Source of the DNA: Oscillospiraceae bacterium
Lineage (GTDB): Bacteria; Bacillota; Clostridia; Saccharofermentanales; Fastidiosipilaceae
Direction: 5' to 3'
Length of the DNA stretch: 35,345 nt
NCBI GenBank assembly: GCA_028704415.1
Contig: JAQWFM010000021.1
Span: 1 to 35,345 of the forward strand
The notes under the pieces were generated by a model. It was not told the DNA's origin, made no database searches, and saw only the letters and a program-made list of their open reading frames with translations. How positions within the stretch are numbered: position 1 is the stretch's first letter; each line of letters opens with the position of its first letter. Position numbers and translations under genes: made by a program. Shown in pieces: positions 1 to 7,249 of the stretch.

Positions 1-1509
1 TATCAGGCCTCCTCGATGAAGCAGACCATTGCCGGCTACCAGACCAGCGCTGGTAAACGGATTGAGATCGCTGAACATCTGCGTTACCTGCCCATGGGTT
101 ATTTTAACCGTAAAACCCTGGGGGACATCACCTCAGTTACGACCAATACCATGGAACAATTGGGCGATGTGTCCACCCGGGTTATTATGATGACCACCCA
201 GGGGATTCTGGAAGCCGCTTTGATAGCGGGGTTTTTACTCATTTTTGATTGGCGTATCGGGCTGCTGGCCGCAGGCGGCATCCTGTTGTTTTTGTTGATT
301 AACGGTCAGCTGCGCCGGGCCAATCAGGCGGTGTCAGGGCGGAAGCTGCAAGCAGATACCAGGCTGGTAGAACATATTTTATCCTACATTCAGGGCATTG
401 CCGAAGTCAAAGCTTACAACCTCAGCGGCAAGGTGCGTCAGCAACTGGATCAGGCGATTGATGCTAACTGCCAGGTAAACACAGAGCTGGAAATCCTGAC
501 CAATCGCTATATTCCGCTGCAAAATATCGCCATTAAGTTAGTCTCAGTAGGCATGAGTTTAGCCTCAATCGGACTTTACCTGAACAATCAGATGCAACTG
601 GCAGTCTGTTTAGTTATGATGATTGCCTCCTTTATGTTGTTTGCCTCCCTAGAACAGGCTGGCGCTTACGCGTCCCTTTTGCGGGTGGTTGATTTATCCG
701 TGGATCGGGCCAATGAGATCCTGCGCCTGGAGCCCATGGATATTCATGGCGCGGCGCGCCAGACCCACACGGAAAACCTGGCTGCGCAAGACATCTGCTT
801 TGCCTATGACCAAAAAGCAATTATTCGGGGGCTGTCGCTGCAGATTCCGCAGCACACCACGGCGGCTTTTGTCGGTCCCTCCGGCGGCGGAAAAACCACC
901 CTCTGCCATCTGTTGGCCCGTTTTTGGGATGTCAGCCAGGGTGAAGTACAACTGGATCAGGTCAATGTGCGTGACTATAGCATGGACAGCCTGATGGATC
1001 ATTTTAGCTTTGTCTTTCAAACCGTTTATTTATTTCATGATACCATTGCCAATAATATCCGCTTTGGTAAGCCGGATGCTTCGTTAGCTGAGGTCCGGGC
1101 GGCGGCGCGGCAGGCTTGCTGTGATGACTTTATCACTGCCTTGCCAGAGGGTTATGACACCGTGATTGGCGAAGGCGGCGCCAGCCTGTCCGGCGGGGAA
1201 AAACAGCGAGTATCAATTGCCCGGGCTATCCTCAAGGACGCGCCCATCATCATTTTGGATGAAGCCACCGCCAATGTGGATCCGGAAAATGAAGCGCAGT
1301 TACTGCGCGCCATCACGGCACTGACGCGGGATAAAACCATACTGATGATTGCTCACCGGCTCAAAACGGTGGAACAGGCAGATCAGATCTTTGTCATTGA
1401 TCAGGGTCAAATTGTACAGCAGGGGACTCACGCTGAGCTGTTAGCGCAAGCTGGCCTTTACCGGCAGTTCATTGCCGCCAGGCGGCAGGCTGTGAGCTGG
1501 AAATTGTAA
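1..1509 (+). CDS. ABC exporter, fused permease/ATPase (5' end cut by window edge)
   Basis: The frame is open from the first base, so the true start and first transmembrane segments lie upstream. The visible part (about 502 residues) is a type IV ABC exporter half: transmembrane helices over roughly the first 230 residues, then a nucleotide-binding domain. Counted from base 1, Walker A is GPSGGGKT near residues 292-299, the signature LSGGE near 396-400, Walker B ILDEA with the catalytic Glu at about 421, and the switch His in IAHRL at about 452. All catalytic motifs are canonical. The overall look resembles siderophore/yersiniabactin-type or multidrug exporter halves that usually work with a partner encoded next door, here presumably upstream. 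The substrate cannot be told from sequence. It is followed by a hairpin and a separate MarR promoter, so it is probably a different transcription unit from the next genes. Confidence 0.9.
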   Translation, partial: YQASSMKQTIAGYQTSAGKRIEIAEHLRYLPMGYFNRKTLGDITSVTTNTMEQLGDVSTRVIMMTTQGILEAALIAGFLLIFDWRIGLLAAGGILLFLLINGQLRRANQAVSGRKLQADTRLVEHILSYIQGIAEVKAYNLSGKVRQQLDQAIDANCQVNTELEILTNRYIPLQNIAIKLVSVGMSLASIGLYLNNQMQLAVCLVMMIASFMLFASLEQAGAYASLLRVVDLSVDRANEILRLEPMDIHGAARQTHTENLAAQDICFAYDQKAIIRGLSLQIPQHTTAAFVGPSGGGKTTLCHLLARFWDVSQGEVQLDQVNVRDYSMDSLMDHFSFVFQTVYLFHDTIANNIRFGKPDASLAEVRAAARQACCDDFITALPEGYDTVIGEGGASLSGGEKQRVSIARAILKDAPIIILDEATANVDPENEAQLLRAITALTRDKTILMIAHRLKTVEQADQIFVIDQGQIVQQGTHAELLAQAGLYRQFIAARRQAVSWKL

Positions 1510-1541
1510 CCCTGAGTTTCTCTCTTGCTGTTTGATAAGTT

Positions 1542-1588
1542 GACGGCGGTCAGGTATGGCGCTTAACGCGATCTGCCAGGCCGCCGTC
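1542..1588 (+). terminator. Possible terminator hairpin after the first ABC gene
   Basis: GACGGCGG (1542-1549) pairs perfectly with CCGCCGTC (1581-1588), with a second short stem TGGC/GCCA possible inside the loop. It lies 33 bases after the stop codon. The T tract that follows is short (TTTGG), so this is a weak intrinsic terminator or simply a stabilising 3' hairpin. Confidence 0.4.
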
Positions 1589-1612
1589 TTTGGCTTGACG
1601 GCTTATACTGGC

Positions 1613-1658
1613 TTGACAGTGGTTGAAAGCATGCTAAACTGTTCCATGCCTAACAGTT
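1613..1658 (+). promoter_or_regulatory. Promoter with overlapping inverted repeat (likely MarR operator)
   Basis: A perfect -35 TTGACA (1613-1618) is followed, after 16 bases, by a -10-like TAAACT (1635-1640). A perfect 7-base inverted repeat, AACTGTT (1637-1643) and AACAGTT (1652-1658) with an 8-base spacer, covers the -10 and the likely start site. This position and symmetry are what an autoregulating MarR dimer would need. The link to the MarR gene that follows is inference. Confidence 0.6.
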
Positions 1659-1736
1659 CTATATAAAACAAAATGCGGATGACCAAGTGAGCATTAGTTG
1701 AGGGAACTGTCAGAGTGAAGGATTGAGGAGCGTAGT

Positions 1737-2192
1737 ATGTCCCAGCACCGCATCGGCTTTGCGTTCAGAGCCGTCAACAATCTGATTCGCCGCTATTTTG
1801 AATTTGCCTCCAATAAACGGACGGTGGACCAGGCTACCGGCAATAACGGCTGGATTATCGGCTACCTGGCGGATAACCTTGACCGGGATATTTATCAAAA
1901 AGATATTGAAAAACACTTTACCATTGCGCGGTCTACCGCCTCAAAAGTCTTGTCGCTGATGGCGCAGAAGGGCCTGATCCAGCGCCTTCCGGTGGCGGCG
2001 GATGCCCGGCTGAAAAAAATTATCCTGACTGACAAGGCGCTGCAGATCCGGGACATCATGGCTCAGGATGAGACCAACATGGAGGAAATTATGCTGCAGG
2101 GCTTTTCTGCGGCTGAGGTTGAGCAGTTGCTTGATTATCTCAGCCGGATGAAAGACAATCTCTCTTCTGCTCTGGAAACTAAAAGTCAATGA
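1737..2192 (+). CDS. MarR-family transcriptional regulator
   Basis: This 151-residue protein has the size and layout of a MarR dimer: an N-terminal dimerisation helix, a winged helix-turn-helix around residues 55-100 (DIEKHFTIARSTASKVLSLM, then a wing containing RLPVAADARLKKIILT), and a C-terminal helix. MarR proteins usually repress neighbouring transport genes until a ligand releases them from DNA. The gene lies 18 bases upstream of a heterodimeric ABC exporter pair and almost certainly shares its transcript. The ATG at 1737 follows a GGAG-type ribosome site (TTGAGGAGCG). The inverted repeat over the upstream promoter is the likely operator. Ligand unknown. Confidence 0.93.
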   Translation: MSQHRIGFAFRAVNNLIRRYFEFASNKRTVDQATGNNGWIIGYLADNLDRDIYQKDIEKHFTIARSTASKVLSLMAQKGLIQRLPVAADARLKKIILTDKALQIRDIMAQDETNMEEIMLQGFSAAEVEQLLDYLSRMKDNLSSALETKSQ

Positions 2193-2210
2193 AATCAGGA
2201 GTAGCCTTTT

Positions 2211-3965
2211 ATGCTAAAAACATTATTGCCCAGCGTACGTGAGTTTAAAAAAGACACCCTGCTCACGCCGTTATTTGTCTCTTGCGAATCTATACTGGAA
2301 ATCGTCATCCCCACCTTAATGGCTTATATGATTGATAATGGTATCAGCCAGCAAAACATGGCCTATGTGTGGCGGATGGGCCTGGCGCTGCTGCTGGCTG
2401 CGGCTCTTTCTCTCTTAACCGGCGGGCTGGCCGGACGCAGCGCTGCCATTGCCTCTTCTGGCTTTGCGCAGAATCTGCGCCATGATATGTACTACCAGGT
2501 GCAGCAGTTCTCTTTTTCCAATATTGATAAGTTTTCTACCGCCAGTATCATCACCCGCCTGACTACCGATGTGACGAATGTGCAGAATGCCTTTCAAATG
2601 GTTATCCGCCTGGCGGTCCGCGCGCCAGTGATGATTATTTTTGCTCTGATCTTTTCGTTTCGGATTGACCGGCAGCTGTCGCTGATTTTTTTGGGCGCCA
2701 TCCCGGTACTGGGCGTGGGGCTGGCCCTGATCAGTCTGCGGGTCCACCCCATTTTTGTCAGGGTTTTTAATACTTATGACCGCCTGAACCGGGTGGTACA
2801 GGAGAACCTGCGCGGCATCCGGGTGGTAAAGTCATATACGCGTGAGGGCTACGAGGAGCATAAGTTTAACGCTATTTCGGAATCCATTTTCAAAGACTTC
2901 AGTAAAGCGGAAAAGCGGCTGGCCTTTAACATGCCCCTGATGCAGTTTTGTCTCTATGGCTCTATGCTGCTGCTGTCCTGGTTTGGCGCCCAGGCCATAG
3001 TGGCCGGCGGCAATAATGCCGCAACCGGTCTGTCAACAGGGGAACTGACTGGTTTAATTACCTATGCGATGCAGATCCTGATGAGCCTGATGATGGTTTC
3101 CATGATTTTAGTGATGATTATTATCTCCCGGGCATCCAGTGAACGCATTGCGGAGCTCCTGAATGAAAAAAGCGATCTGCATAATCCCGCACAGCCGCTG
3201 GAGGTCGTAAAGGACGGGTCGGTCAGCTTTGAAAATGTGTCGTTTTCCTATGCCCGCCAGAGCGATAAACCGGTTCTGGATCAGATCAATCTCAGCATAA
3301 AATCAGGGGAGACGGTGGGGATATTGGGGGCTACCGGTGCTGCCAAATCCAGCCTGGTGCAGCTTATTCCCAGACTTTACGATGTCTCAGCCGGCCGGGT
3401 TGTGGTTGGCGGCGCGGATGTGCGGGATTATGATCTGGCGGCATTGCGCAATCAGGTGGCTATGGTGTTGCAAAAAAACGTGCTGTTTTCCGGTTCAATC
3501 AAGCAGAACCTGCGCTGGGGTAACGCTGACGCCACGGATGAAGAGCTGGTTCGGGCGTGTCAGATAGCACAGGCTGACGGCTTTATCCGCAGCTTTCCAG
3601 CCGGCTATGATACATATATTGAACAGGGCGGCAGCAATGTATCCGGCGGCCAGCGGCAGCGGCTTTGCATTGCAAGGGCTCTCCTGAAAAAACCGTTGAT
3701 TCTGATTCTGGATGATTCCACCAGCGCGGTGGATACCAAAACTGACCGCCTGATCCGGCAGGCCTTAAAAGAAGATATTCCTGCTACCACCAAAATTATT
3801 ATTGCCCAGCGAGTGGCCTCAGTTCAGGATGCCGACAAAATTGTCGTCATGGATGACGGCCGGATTGCGGCTGTCGGCAACCACGCCAGGCTCCTGGCCA
3901 GCTGTGACATCTACCGGGAAGTATACGAATCTCAAACCAGAGGAGGCGTCATTCATGAAAACTGA
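2211..3965 (+). CDS. Heterodimeric ABC exporter, degenerate-site subunit
   Basis: This 584-residue exporter half has six transmembrane helices over about residues 15-310 and an ATPase domain after about 330. The ATPase motifs are non-canonical. Walker A is GATGAAKS (373-380) with Ala where the last Gly is expected. Walker B ends Asp501-Asp502 instead of Asp-Glu. The switch-loop His is Gln533 (IAQRV). The signature VSGGQ (477-481) is normal. This is the pattern known from TM287/TM288- and BmrC/D-type heterodimers, where one of the two ATP sites hydrolyses poorly. Its partner is the next gene, whose start overlaps this stop by 11 bases. Probable role is export of drugs or lipophilic compounds, under control of the MarR gene 18 bases upstream. 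Substrate unknown. Confidence 0.92.
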   Translation: MLKTLLPSVREFKKDTLLTPLFVSCESILEIVIPTLMAYMIDNGISQQNMAYVWRMGLALLLAAALSLLTGGLAGRSAAIASSGFAQNLRHDMYYQVQQFSFSNIDKFSTASIITRLTTDVTNVQNAFQMVIRLAVRAPVMIIFALIFSFRIDRQLSLIFLGAIPVLGVGLALISLRVHPIFVRVFNTYDRLNRVVQENLRGIRVVKSYTREGYEEHKFNAISESIFKDFSKAEKRLAFNMPLMQFCLYGSMLLLSWFGAQAIVAGGNNAATGLSTGELTGLITYAMQILMSLMMVSMILVMIIISRASSERIAELLNEKSDLHNPAQPLEVVKDGSVSFENVSFSYARQSDKPVLDQINLSIKSGETVGILGATGAAKSSLVQLIPRLYDVSAGRVVVGGADVRDYDLAALRNQVAMVLQKNVLFSGSIKQNLRWGNADATDEELVRACQIAQADGFIRSFPAGYDTYIEQGGSNVSGGQRQRLCIARALLKKPLILILDDSTSAVDTKTDRLIRQALKEDIPATTKIIIAQRVASVQDADKIVVMDDGRIAAVGNHARLLASCDIYREVYESQTRGGVIHEN

Positions 3966-5880
3966 AAAAGTACGGCCGGCAGCCGGCGGCCTGACCGCCA
4001 CGCACCGGTTTAAGCCGGGAACCATCAAACGCCTGTTAAGCTATATGTCGGCATACCGGCTGCAGTTGCTGGGGGTGGCAGTCTGTATTCTGCTCAGTGC
4101 CGGCGCCAGCGCTGCTTCGTCTTTATTTTTAAAAGCCCTGATTGATCAGTATATTGTCCCGCTGCTGGGGGACAGCCAGCCGGTCTATACCCAGCTGTTT
4201 CAGGCCATTATGCAGATGGGATTGATTTATCTGATTGGTATTCTGGCCACCTTGCTTTATAACCGGATGATGGTAACCATTGCGCAGGGGACCCTGAAGC
4301 GGGTGCGCGATGAGATGTTCAGTCATTTGCAGACGCTGCCCATCCGCTATTTTGACCGTCATACGCACGGTGATCTGATGAGCCACTTTACCAATGACAC
4401 GGATACCTTGCGTCAGGCTATCTCTCAAAGCCTGCCGCAGATGTTTTCTTCCCTGGTTACTGTAGCCGCGACGTTTGTTGCCATGATCTACTTAAGTGTG
4501 GGCCTGACGGTATTGGTCCTGGCCTTTGCGTTCATTTTACTGCGGGTCATCCGGCTTTTAGTCGGCCGCAGCGGCAAGTTTTTTGTTCAGCAGCAGGAAG
4601 ATCTGGGCAATGTAAATGGCTATATTGAGGAGATGATTAACGGCCCAAAAGTGGTCAAGGTTTTTTGTCATGAGCAGCAGGCCGCCCTGGAGTTTGACCA
4701 GAAAAACGCCGCGCTTTGTTATAGCGCGACTGAAGCTAATAAATATGGCAATATTACCATGCCCGTGGTTGGAAACATGGGCTATCTGCTCTATGTGGTT
4801 TTAGCTGTCCTCGGCGGTTCCGCCGGGATTGCGGGTCTGCCCAACCTGAGTCTGACCGGCGTCAATCTGTTAACCATCGGCACGATTATTTCCTTTCTGA
4901 CTCTGTCCCGGGCTTTTATCAACCCGATCGGGCAGATTTCCATGCAGTTTAATATGGTCGTCATGGCCTTGGCCGGCGCTTCGCGTATCTTTGAGTTAAT
5001 GGATGAGCCTGGTGAAACTGATGCGGGCTATGTAACCCTGGTGAATGTCCGTCGGGCAGACGGTGAGCTCCAGGAATGCGCTGAACGGACCGGAGACTGG
5101 GCCTGGAAATACCCTCACCATGACGGCAGCTTAACCTATACCCCGCTGCAGGGAGATATCCGTTTTAATGATGTTGATTTTGCCTATGATTCAGATAAGC
5201 TGGTTTTGCACCACATCACGCTGTATGCCGAGCCGGGCCAGAAGGTAGCCTTTGTGGGCGCAACCGGCGCGGGCAAAACCACGATCACTAACCTGATCAA
5301 CCGCTTTTACGATTTGGCGGACGGGAAAATTCGCTATGACGGCATCAATATTAATAAAATTAAGAAAAGTGACTTGCGGCGTTCGCTGGGGGTGGTCCTG
5401 CAGGATGTGAACCTCTTTACCGGAACCGTGATGGATAATATCCGTTATGGCCGGCTGGACGCCAGCGATGAGGACTGTGTGGCGGCAGCCCGGCTGGCTA
5501 ACGCGGATGGTTTTATCCGGATGCTGCCGCAGGGTTATCAGACGGTGCTGGAGGGCGATGGCAGCGGCCTGTCTCAGGGGCAGCGCCAACTGATCTCTAT
5601 TGCCCGGGCTGCGGTAGCAGATCCGCCGGTGATGATCTTGGACGAAGCCACCTCTTCAATTGACACACGCACGGAGGCCATTGTGCAGCAAGGTATGGAT
5701 GCTTTGATGAACGGCCGGACGGTCTTTGTCATAGCTCACCGCCTTTCTACCGTGCAGAATTCAGATGTTATTATGGTGTTGGAAAATGGCTGTATCATTG
5801 AACGGGGCAGTCATGAACAGCTGATAGCCCAGCACGGAAAGTACTACCAGCTATATACCGGGGCGGTAGAGCTGGAGTAA
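3955..5880 (+). CDS. Heterodimeric ABC exporter, catalytic subunit
   Basis: This 641-residue partner of the preceding gene was started at the ATG at 3955 because it has an AGAGGAGG ribosome site just upstream. A longer in-frame reading from 3802 only overlaps the previous gene. Six transmembrane helices lie in about residues 25-340. A linker of some 60 residues before the ATPase domain carries an insertion rich in charged residues. Walker A is GATGAGKT (435-442), Walker B Asp563-Glu564, and the switch His is 595, all canonical. The signature is LSQGQ (539-543) rather than LSGGQ. This altered signature faces the degenerate Walker motifs of the other subunit, so the pair has one consensus and one degenerate ATP site, as in TM288-like proteins. 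Confidence 0.93.
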   Translation: MKTEKVRPAAGGLTATHRFKPGTIKRLLSYMSAYRLQLLGVAVCILLSAGASAASSLFLKALIDQYIVPLLGDSQPVYTQLFQAIMQMGLIYLIGILATLLYNRMMVTIAQGTLKRVRDEMFSHLQTLPIRYFDRHTHGDLMSHFTNDTDTLRQAISQSLPQMFSSLVTVAATFVAMIYLSVGLTVLVLAFAFILLRVIRLLVGRSGKFFVQQQEDLGNVNGYIEEMINGPKVVKVFCHEQQAALEFDQKNAALCYSATEANKYGNITMPVVGNMGYLLYVVLAVLGGSAGIAGLPNLSLTGVNLLTIGTIISFLTLSRAFINPIGQISMQFNMVVMALAGASRIFELMDEPGETDAGYVTLVNVRRADGELQECAERTGDWAWKYPHHDGSLTYTPLQGDIRFNDVDFAYDSDKLVLHHITLYAEPGQKVAFVGATGAGKTTITNLINRFYDLADGKIRYDGININKIKKSDLRRSLGVVLQDVNLFTGTVMDNIRYGRLDASDEDCVAAARLANADGFIRMLPQGYQTVLEGDGSGLSQGQRQLISIARAAVADPPVMILDEATSSIDTRTEAIVQQGMDALMNGRTVFVIAHRLSTVQNSDVIMVLENGCIIERGSHEQLIAQHGKYYQLYTGAVELE

Positions 5881-5887
5881 GCGATAA

Positions 5888-5923
5888 GGCTGGTGGCGCA
5901 GATTAGCTTTGAGCCACGCAGCC
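5888..5923 (+). other. 3' hairpin after the ABC pair
   Basis: GGCTG-GTGGC (5888-5897) pairs with GCCAC-G-CAGCC (5913-5923), ten pairs with one bulged base. No T tract follows, so it is not a standard intrinsic terminator. It may protect the mRNA 3' end or act with Rho. Confidence 0.35.
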
Positions 5924-5949
5924 CATCGAATAGCTGAAAAATAAAAAAT

Positions 5950-5965
5950 ATTAATAGCTATTAAT
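5950..5965. promoter_or_regulatory. Perfect 16-base palindrome upstream of hyp promoter
   Basis: ATTAATAGCTATTAAT is an exact palindrome in an AT-rich stretch whose end lies 57 bases before the hyp -35 element. It could bind a dimeric regulator or act as an upstream AT-rich element. No known consensus is recognised. Confidence 0.4.
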
Positions 5966-6008
5966 GGTAAATCAAACGTATATTGCTAAATAAATACTGA
6001 TTCCTATT

Positions 6009-6020
6009 AGAAATATTTCT
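6009..6020. promoter_or_regulatory. Perfect 12-base palindrome abutting hyp -35
   Basis: AGAAATATTTCT is an exact palindrome ending two bases before the -35 hexamer. Its centre is about 43 bases before the predicted transcript start. That is where activators that touch sigma bind, and it would suit a promoter with a poor -35. The regulator is unknown. Confidence 0.4.
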
Positions 6021-6022
6021 TG

Positions 6023-6051
6023 TTGCTCCCCCATATCGCCTGTGATAAAAT
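6023..6051 (+). promoter_or_regulatory. Predicted sigma-A promoter of the hyp-hydrogenase operon
   Basis: TTGCTC (6023-6028), a 17-base spacer and TAAAAT (6046-6051) form a good vegetative promoter with a weak -35. The transcript would begin near 6058, about 155 bases before hypA. No comparable promoter is visible between the terminator at 6131-6170 and hypA. Confidence 0.55.
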
Positions 6052-6080
6052 ATATTTGTTTGACAAGACGTGCAGGCCTC

Positions 6081-6102
6081 TCTCTCCCAGGCTTAGGAGA
6101 GA
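6081..6102 (+). other. 5' leader hairpin of the hyp transcript
   Basis: TCTCTCC (6081-6087) pairs with GGAGAGA (6096-6102) around an 8-base loop. It lies between the predicted transcript start and the leader terminator and may be part of an attenuator or ligand-binding fold. Confidence 0.4.
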
Positions 6103-6130
6103 CTCACTCGCATATATACCATAAAAAGGC

Positions 6131-6170
6131 GCTGGTACCGGCTGTTTAGCCCTGGTACCGCGGCTTTTTT
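6131..6170 (+). terminator. Strong intrinsic terminator or attenuator in the hyp leader
   Basis: GGTACC (6134-6139) followed by GGCT pairs with AGCC (6148-6151) and GGTACC (6154-6159), leaving a GTTT loop and a two-base bulge. GCGGC and six T (6165-6170) follow. Hairpin plus T tract is a textbook intrinsic terminator. It lies downstream of the only good promoter and 42 bases before hypA. It either ends the upstream ABC transcript or acts as a conditional terminator of the hyp operon. Confidence 0.7.
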
Positions 6171-6212
6171 GTTATAGCGCCAGGCCAGGGTCAACTACAG
6201 GGGGCAGTCGGA

Positions 6213-6560
6213 ATGCATGAGGCATCACTGGCCGCAAACGTGCTGAAGATTGTCAGCCGGGCGGCGGCAGGTAAGGAGAGCCGGGTACGGCAGATTACGG
6301 TTTCAGTCGGTCAACTGGCCGGCGTCATGCCGGACGCTTTGCTTTTTGCTTTTGAAGCGCTGAAAAAGCAGACCTTACTGACCTCAGCTACGCTTAAACT
6401 GGAAAAAGAGCCAGTGACTGCCTGCTGTGAGGATTGCGGTCATGAGTATCAGCCGCAGGCTTTCCCTTATACGTGTCCGATTTGTCAGAGTCATGTTTTC
6501 AGGATTACCAATGGCGAAGCCGTCACGGTAAAACGGATGGAAATTAAAAAAGGAGACTAA
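6213..6560 (+). CDS. hypA: Hydrogenase nickel-insertion protein HypA
   Basis: HypA (115 residues, normal length) carries nickel to the hydrogenase large subunit together with HypB. The N-terminal Met-His-Glu (MHEASL) is the family's nickel-binding site. A zinc site is formed by two CxxC pairs in the second half (CCEDCG and TCPICQ). The ATG at 6213 follows an AGGGGG ribosome site with eight-base spacing, and this start is required to place His at position 2. It is the first gene of a long co-directional block of maturation and hydrogenase genes. hypB begins two bases after its stop. Confidence 0.97.
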   Translation: MHEASLAANVLKIVSRAAAGKESRVRQITVSVGQLAGVMPDALLFAFEALKKQTLLTSATLKLEKEPVTACCEDCGHEYQPQAFPYTCPICQSHVFRITNGEAVTVKRMEIKKGD

Positions 6561-6562
6561 TT

Positions 6563-7249
6563 ATGTGCAAAGCTCATCACCATGTGGTGGAGGAAATTGA
6601 TCTGGATTGCGTGGTACAGGAAGAAGATATTAAACATTCGGAACAGCTCAAGGCCAGTTTTCGGGCTGCGGGGGTGCGGGCCGTGGGCTTGCTGGGCTCG
6701 CCTGGCTCAGGCAAAACCACGCTGCTGGAAACGCTGGTCCCGCGCCTCATGAAAAAGCGCCGGGTAGCTGTAATTGAAGGGGATCTGGCCACGGATAACG
6801 ATGCCCGCCGGATCCAGGCAGCCGGTGCGCCGGCGGTGGAACTTAACACCGATGGCGCCTGCCATCTGGATGCCAGTATGGTGGAAAAAGCTTTTGCACA
6901 GTTGCCGGAGCCTAAGCCGGAGTTACTGCTGATTGAAAATGTGGGTAATCTGGTTTGCCCGGTGGATTTTCCGGTGGGTGAAGAGCTGCGCCTGGCCGTC
7001 ATCAGTGCGGCCGAAGGTGAAGACAAGCCCCTCAAATACCCGGCTGCGGTTCTGCGGACGGAAGGCGTCATTATCAGCAAGACCGATCTGGCACCTTATG
7101 TGCATGTCGATCCTCACAAAATGGCCGCATATGTAAAGACCATGAATCCGCGGTCCCGCGTGTTCTTTTCTCATTTTGACGCGACCGGTCAGTTGGCGAT
7201 TGAGGCTGCCGACGGCGGCAGCAACCTGGAGGACTGGCTGATCGGATGA
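6563..7249 (+). CDS. hypB: Hydrogenase nickel-incorporation GTPase HypB
   Basis: HypB (228 residues) is a SIMIBI-class GTPase that hands nickel to HypA and the apo-hydrogenase. The P-loop GSPGSGKT is at 45-52. The switch region follows (EGDLATDNDA), then the metal-binding segment with ENVGNLVCPVDF, and the NKXD-type motif appears as SKTDL. The N-terminus is short, with only MCKAHHH as a possible metal ligand. It lacks the long His-rich tail that some species use for nickel storage. A GGAG ribosome site precedes the ATG. The stop overlaps the hypF start by four bases (ATGA), indicating translational coupling. Confidence 0.97.
   Translation: MCKAHHHVVEEIDLDCVVQEEDIKHSEQLKASFRAAGVRAVGLLGSPGSGKTTLLETLVPRLMKKRRVAVIEGDLATDNDARRIQAAGAPAVELNTDGACHLDASMVEKAFAQLPEPKPELLLIENVGNLVCPVDFPVGEELRLAVISAAEGEDKPLKYPAAVLRTEGVIISKTDLAPYVHVDPHKMAAYVKTMNPRSRVFFSHFDATGQLAIEAADGGSNLEDWLIG

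Noticed and set aside
5890-5910. Sigma-54 promoter (TGGC ... GC) upstream of hyp, as in E. coli hyf
   Set aside because: The GG to GC spacing is nine, not ten bases, and the sequence lies in a stable hairpin far from hypA.
6150-6170. T-box-like core TGGTACCGCGG before a T run
   Set aside because: The leader is only about 110 bases, with no room for stem I and a specifier loop, and the downstream genes are hydrogenase maturation genes. The match is explained by a palindromic GGTACC terminator stem.
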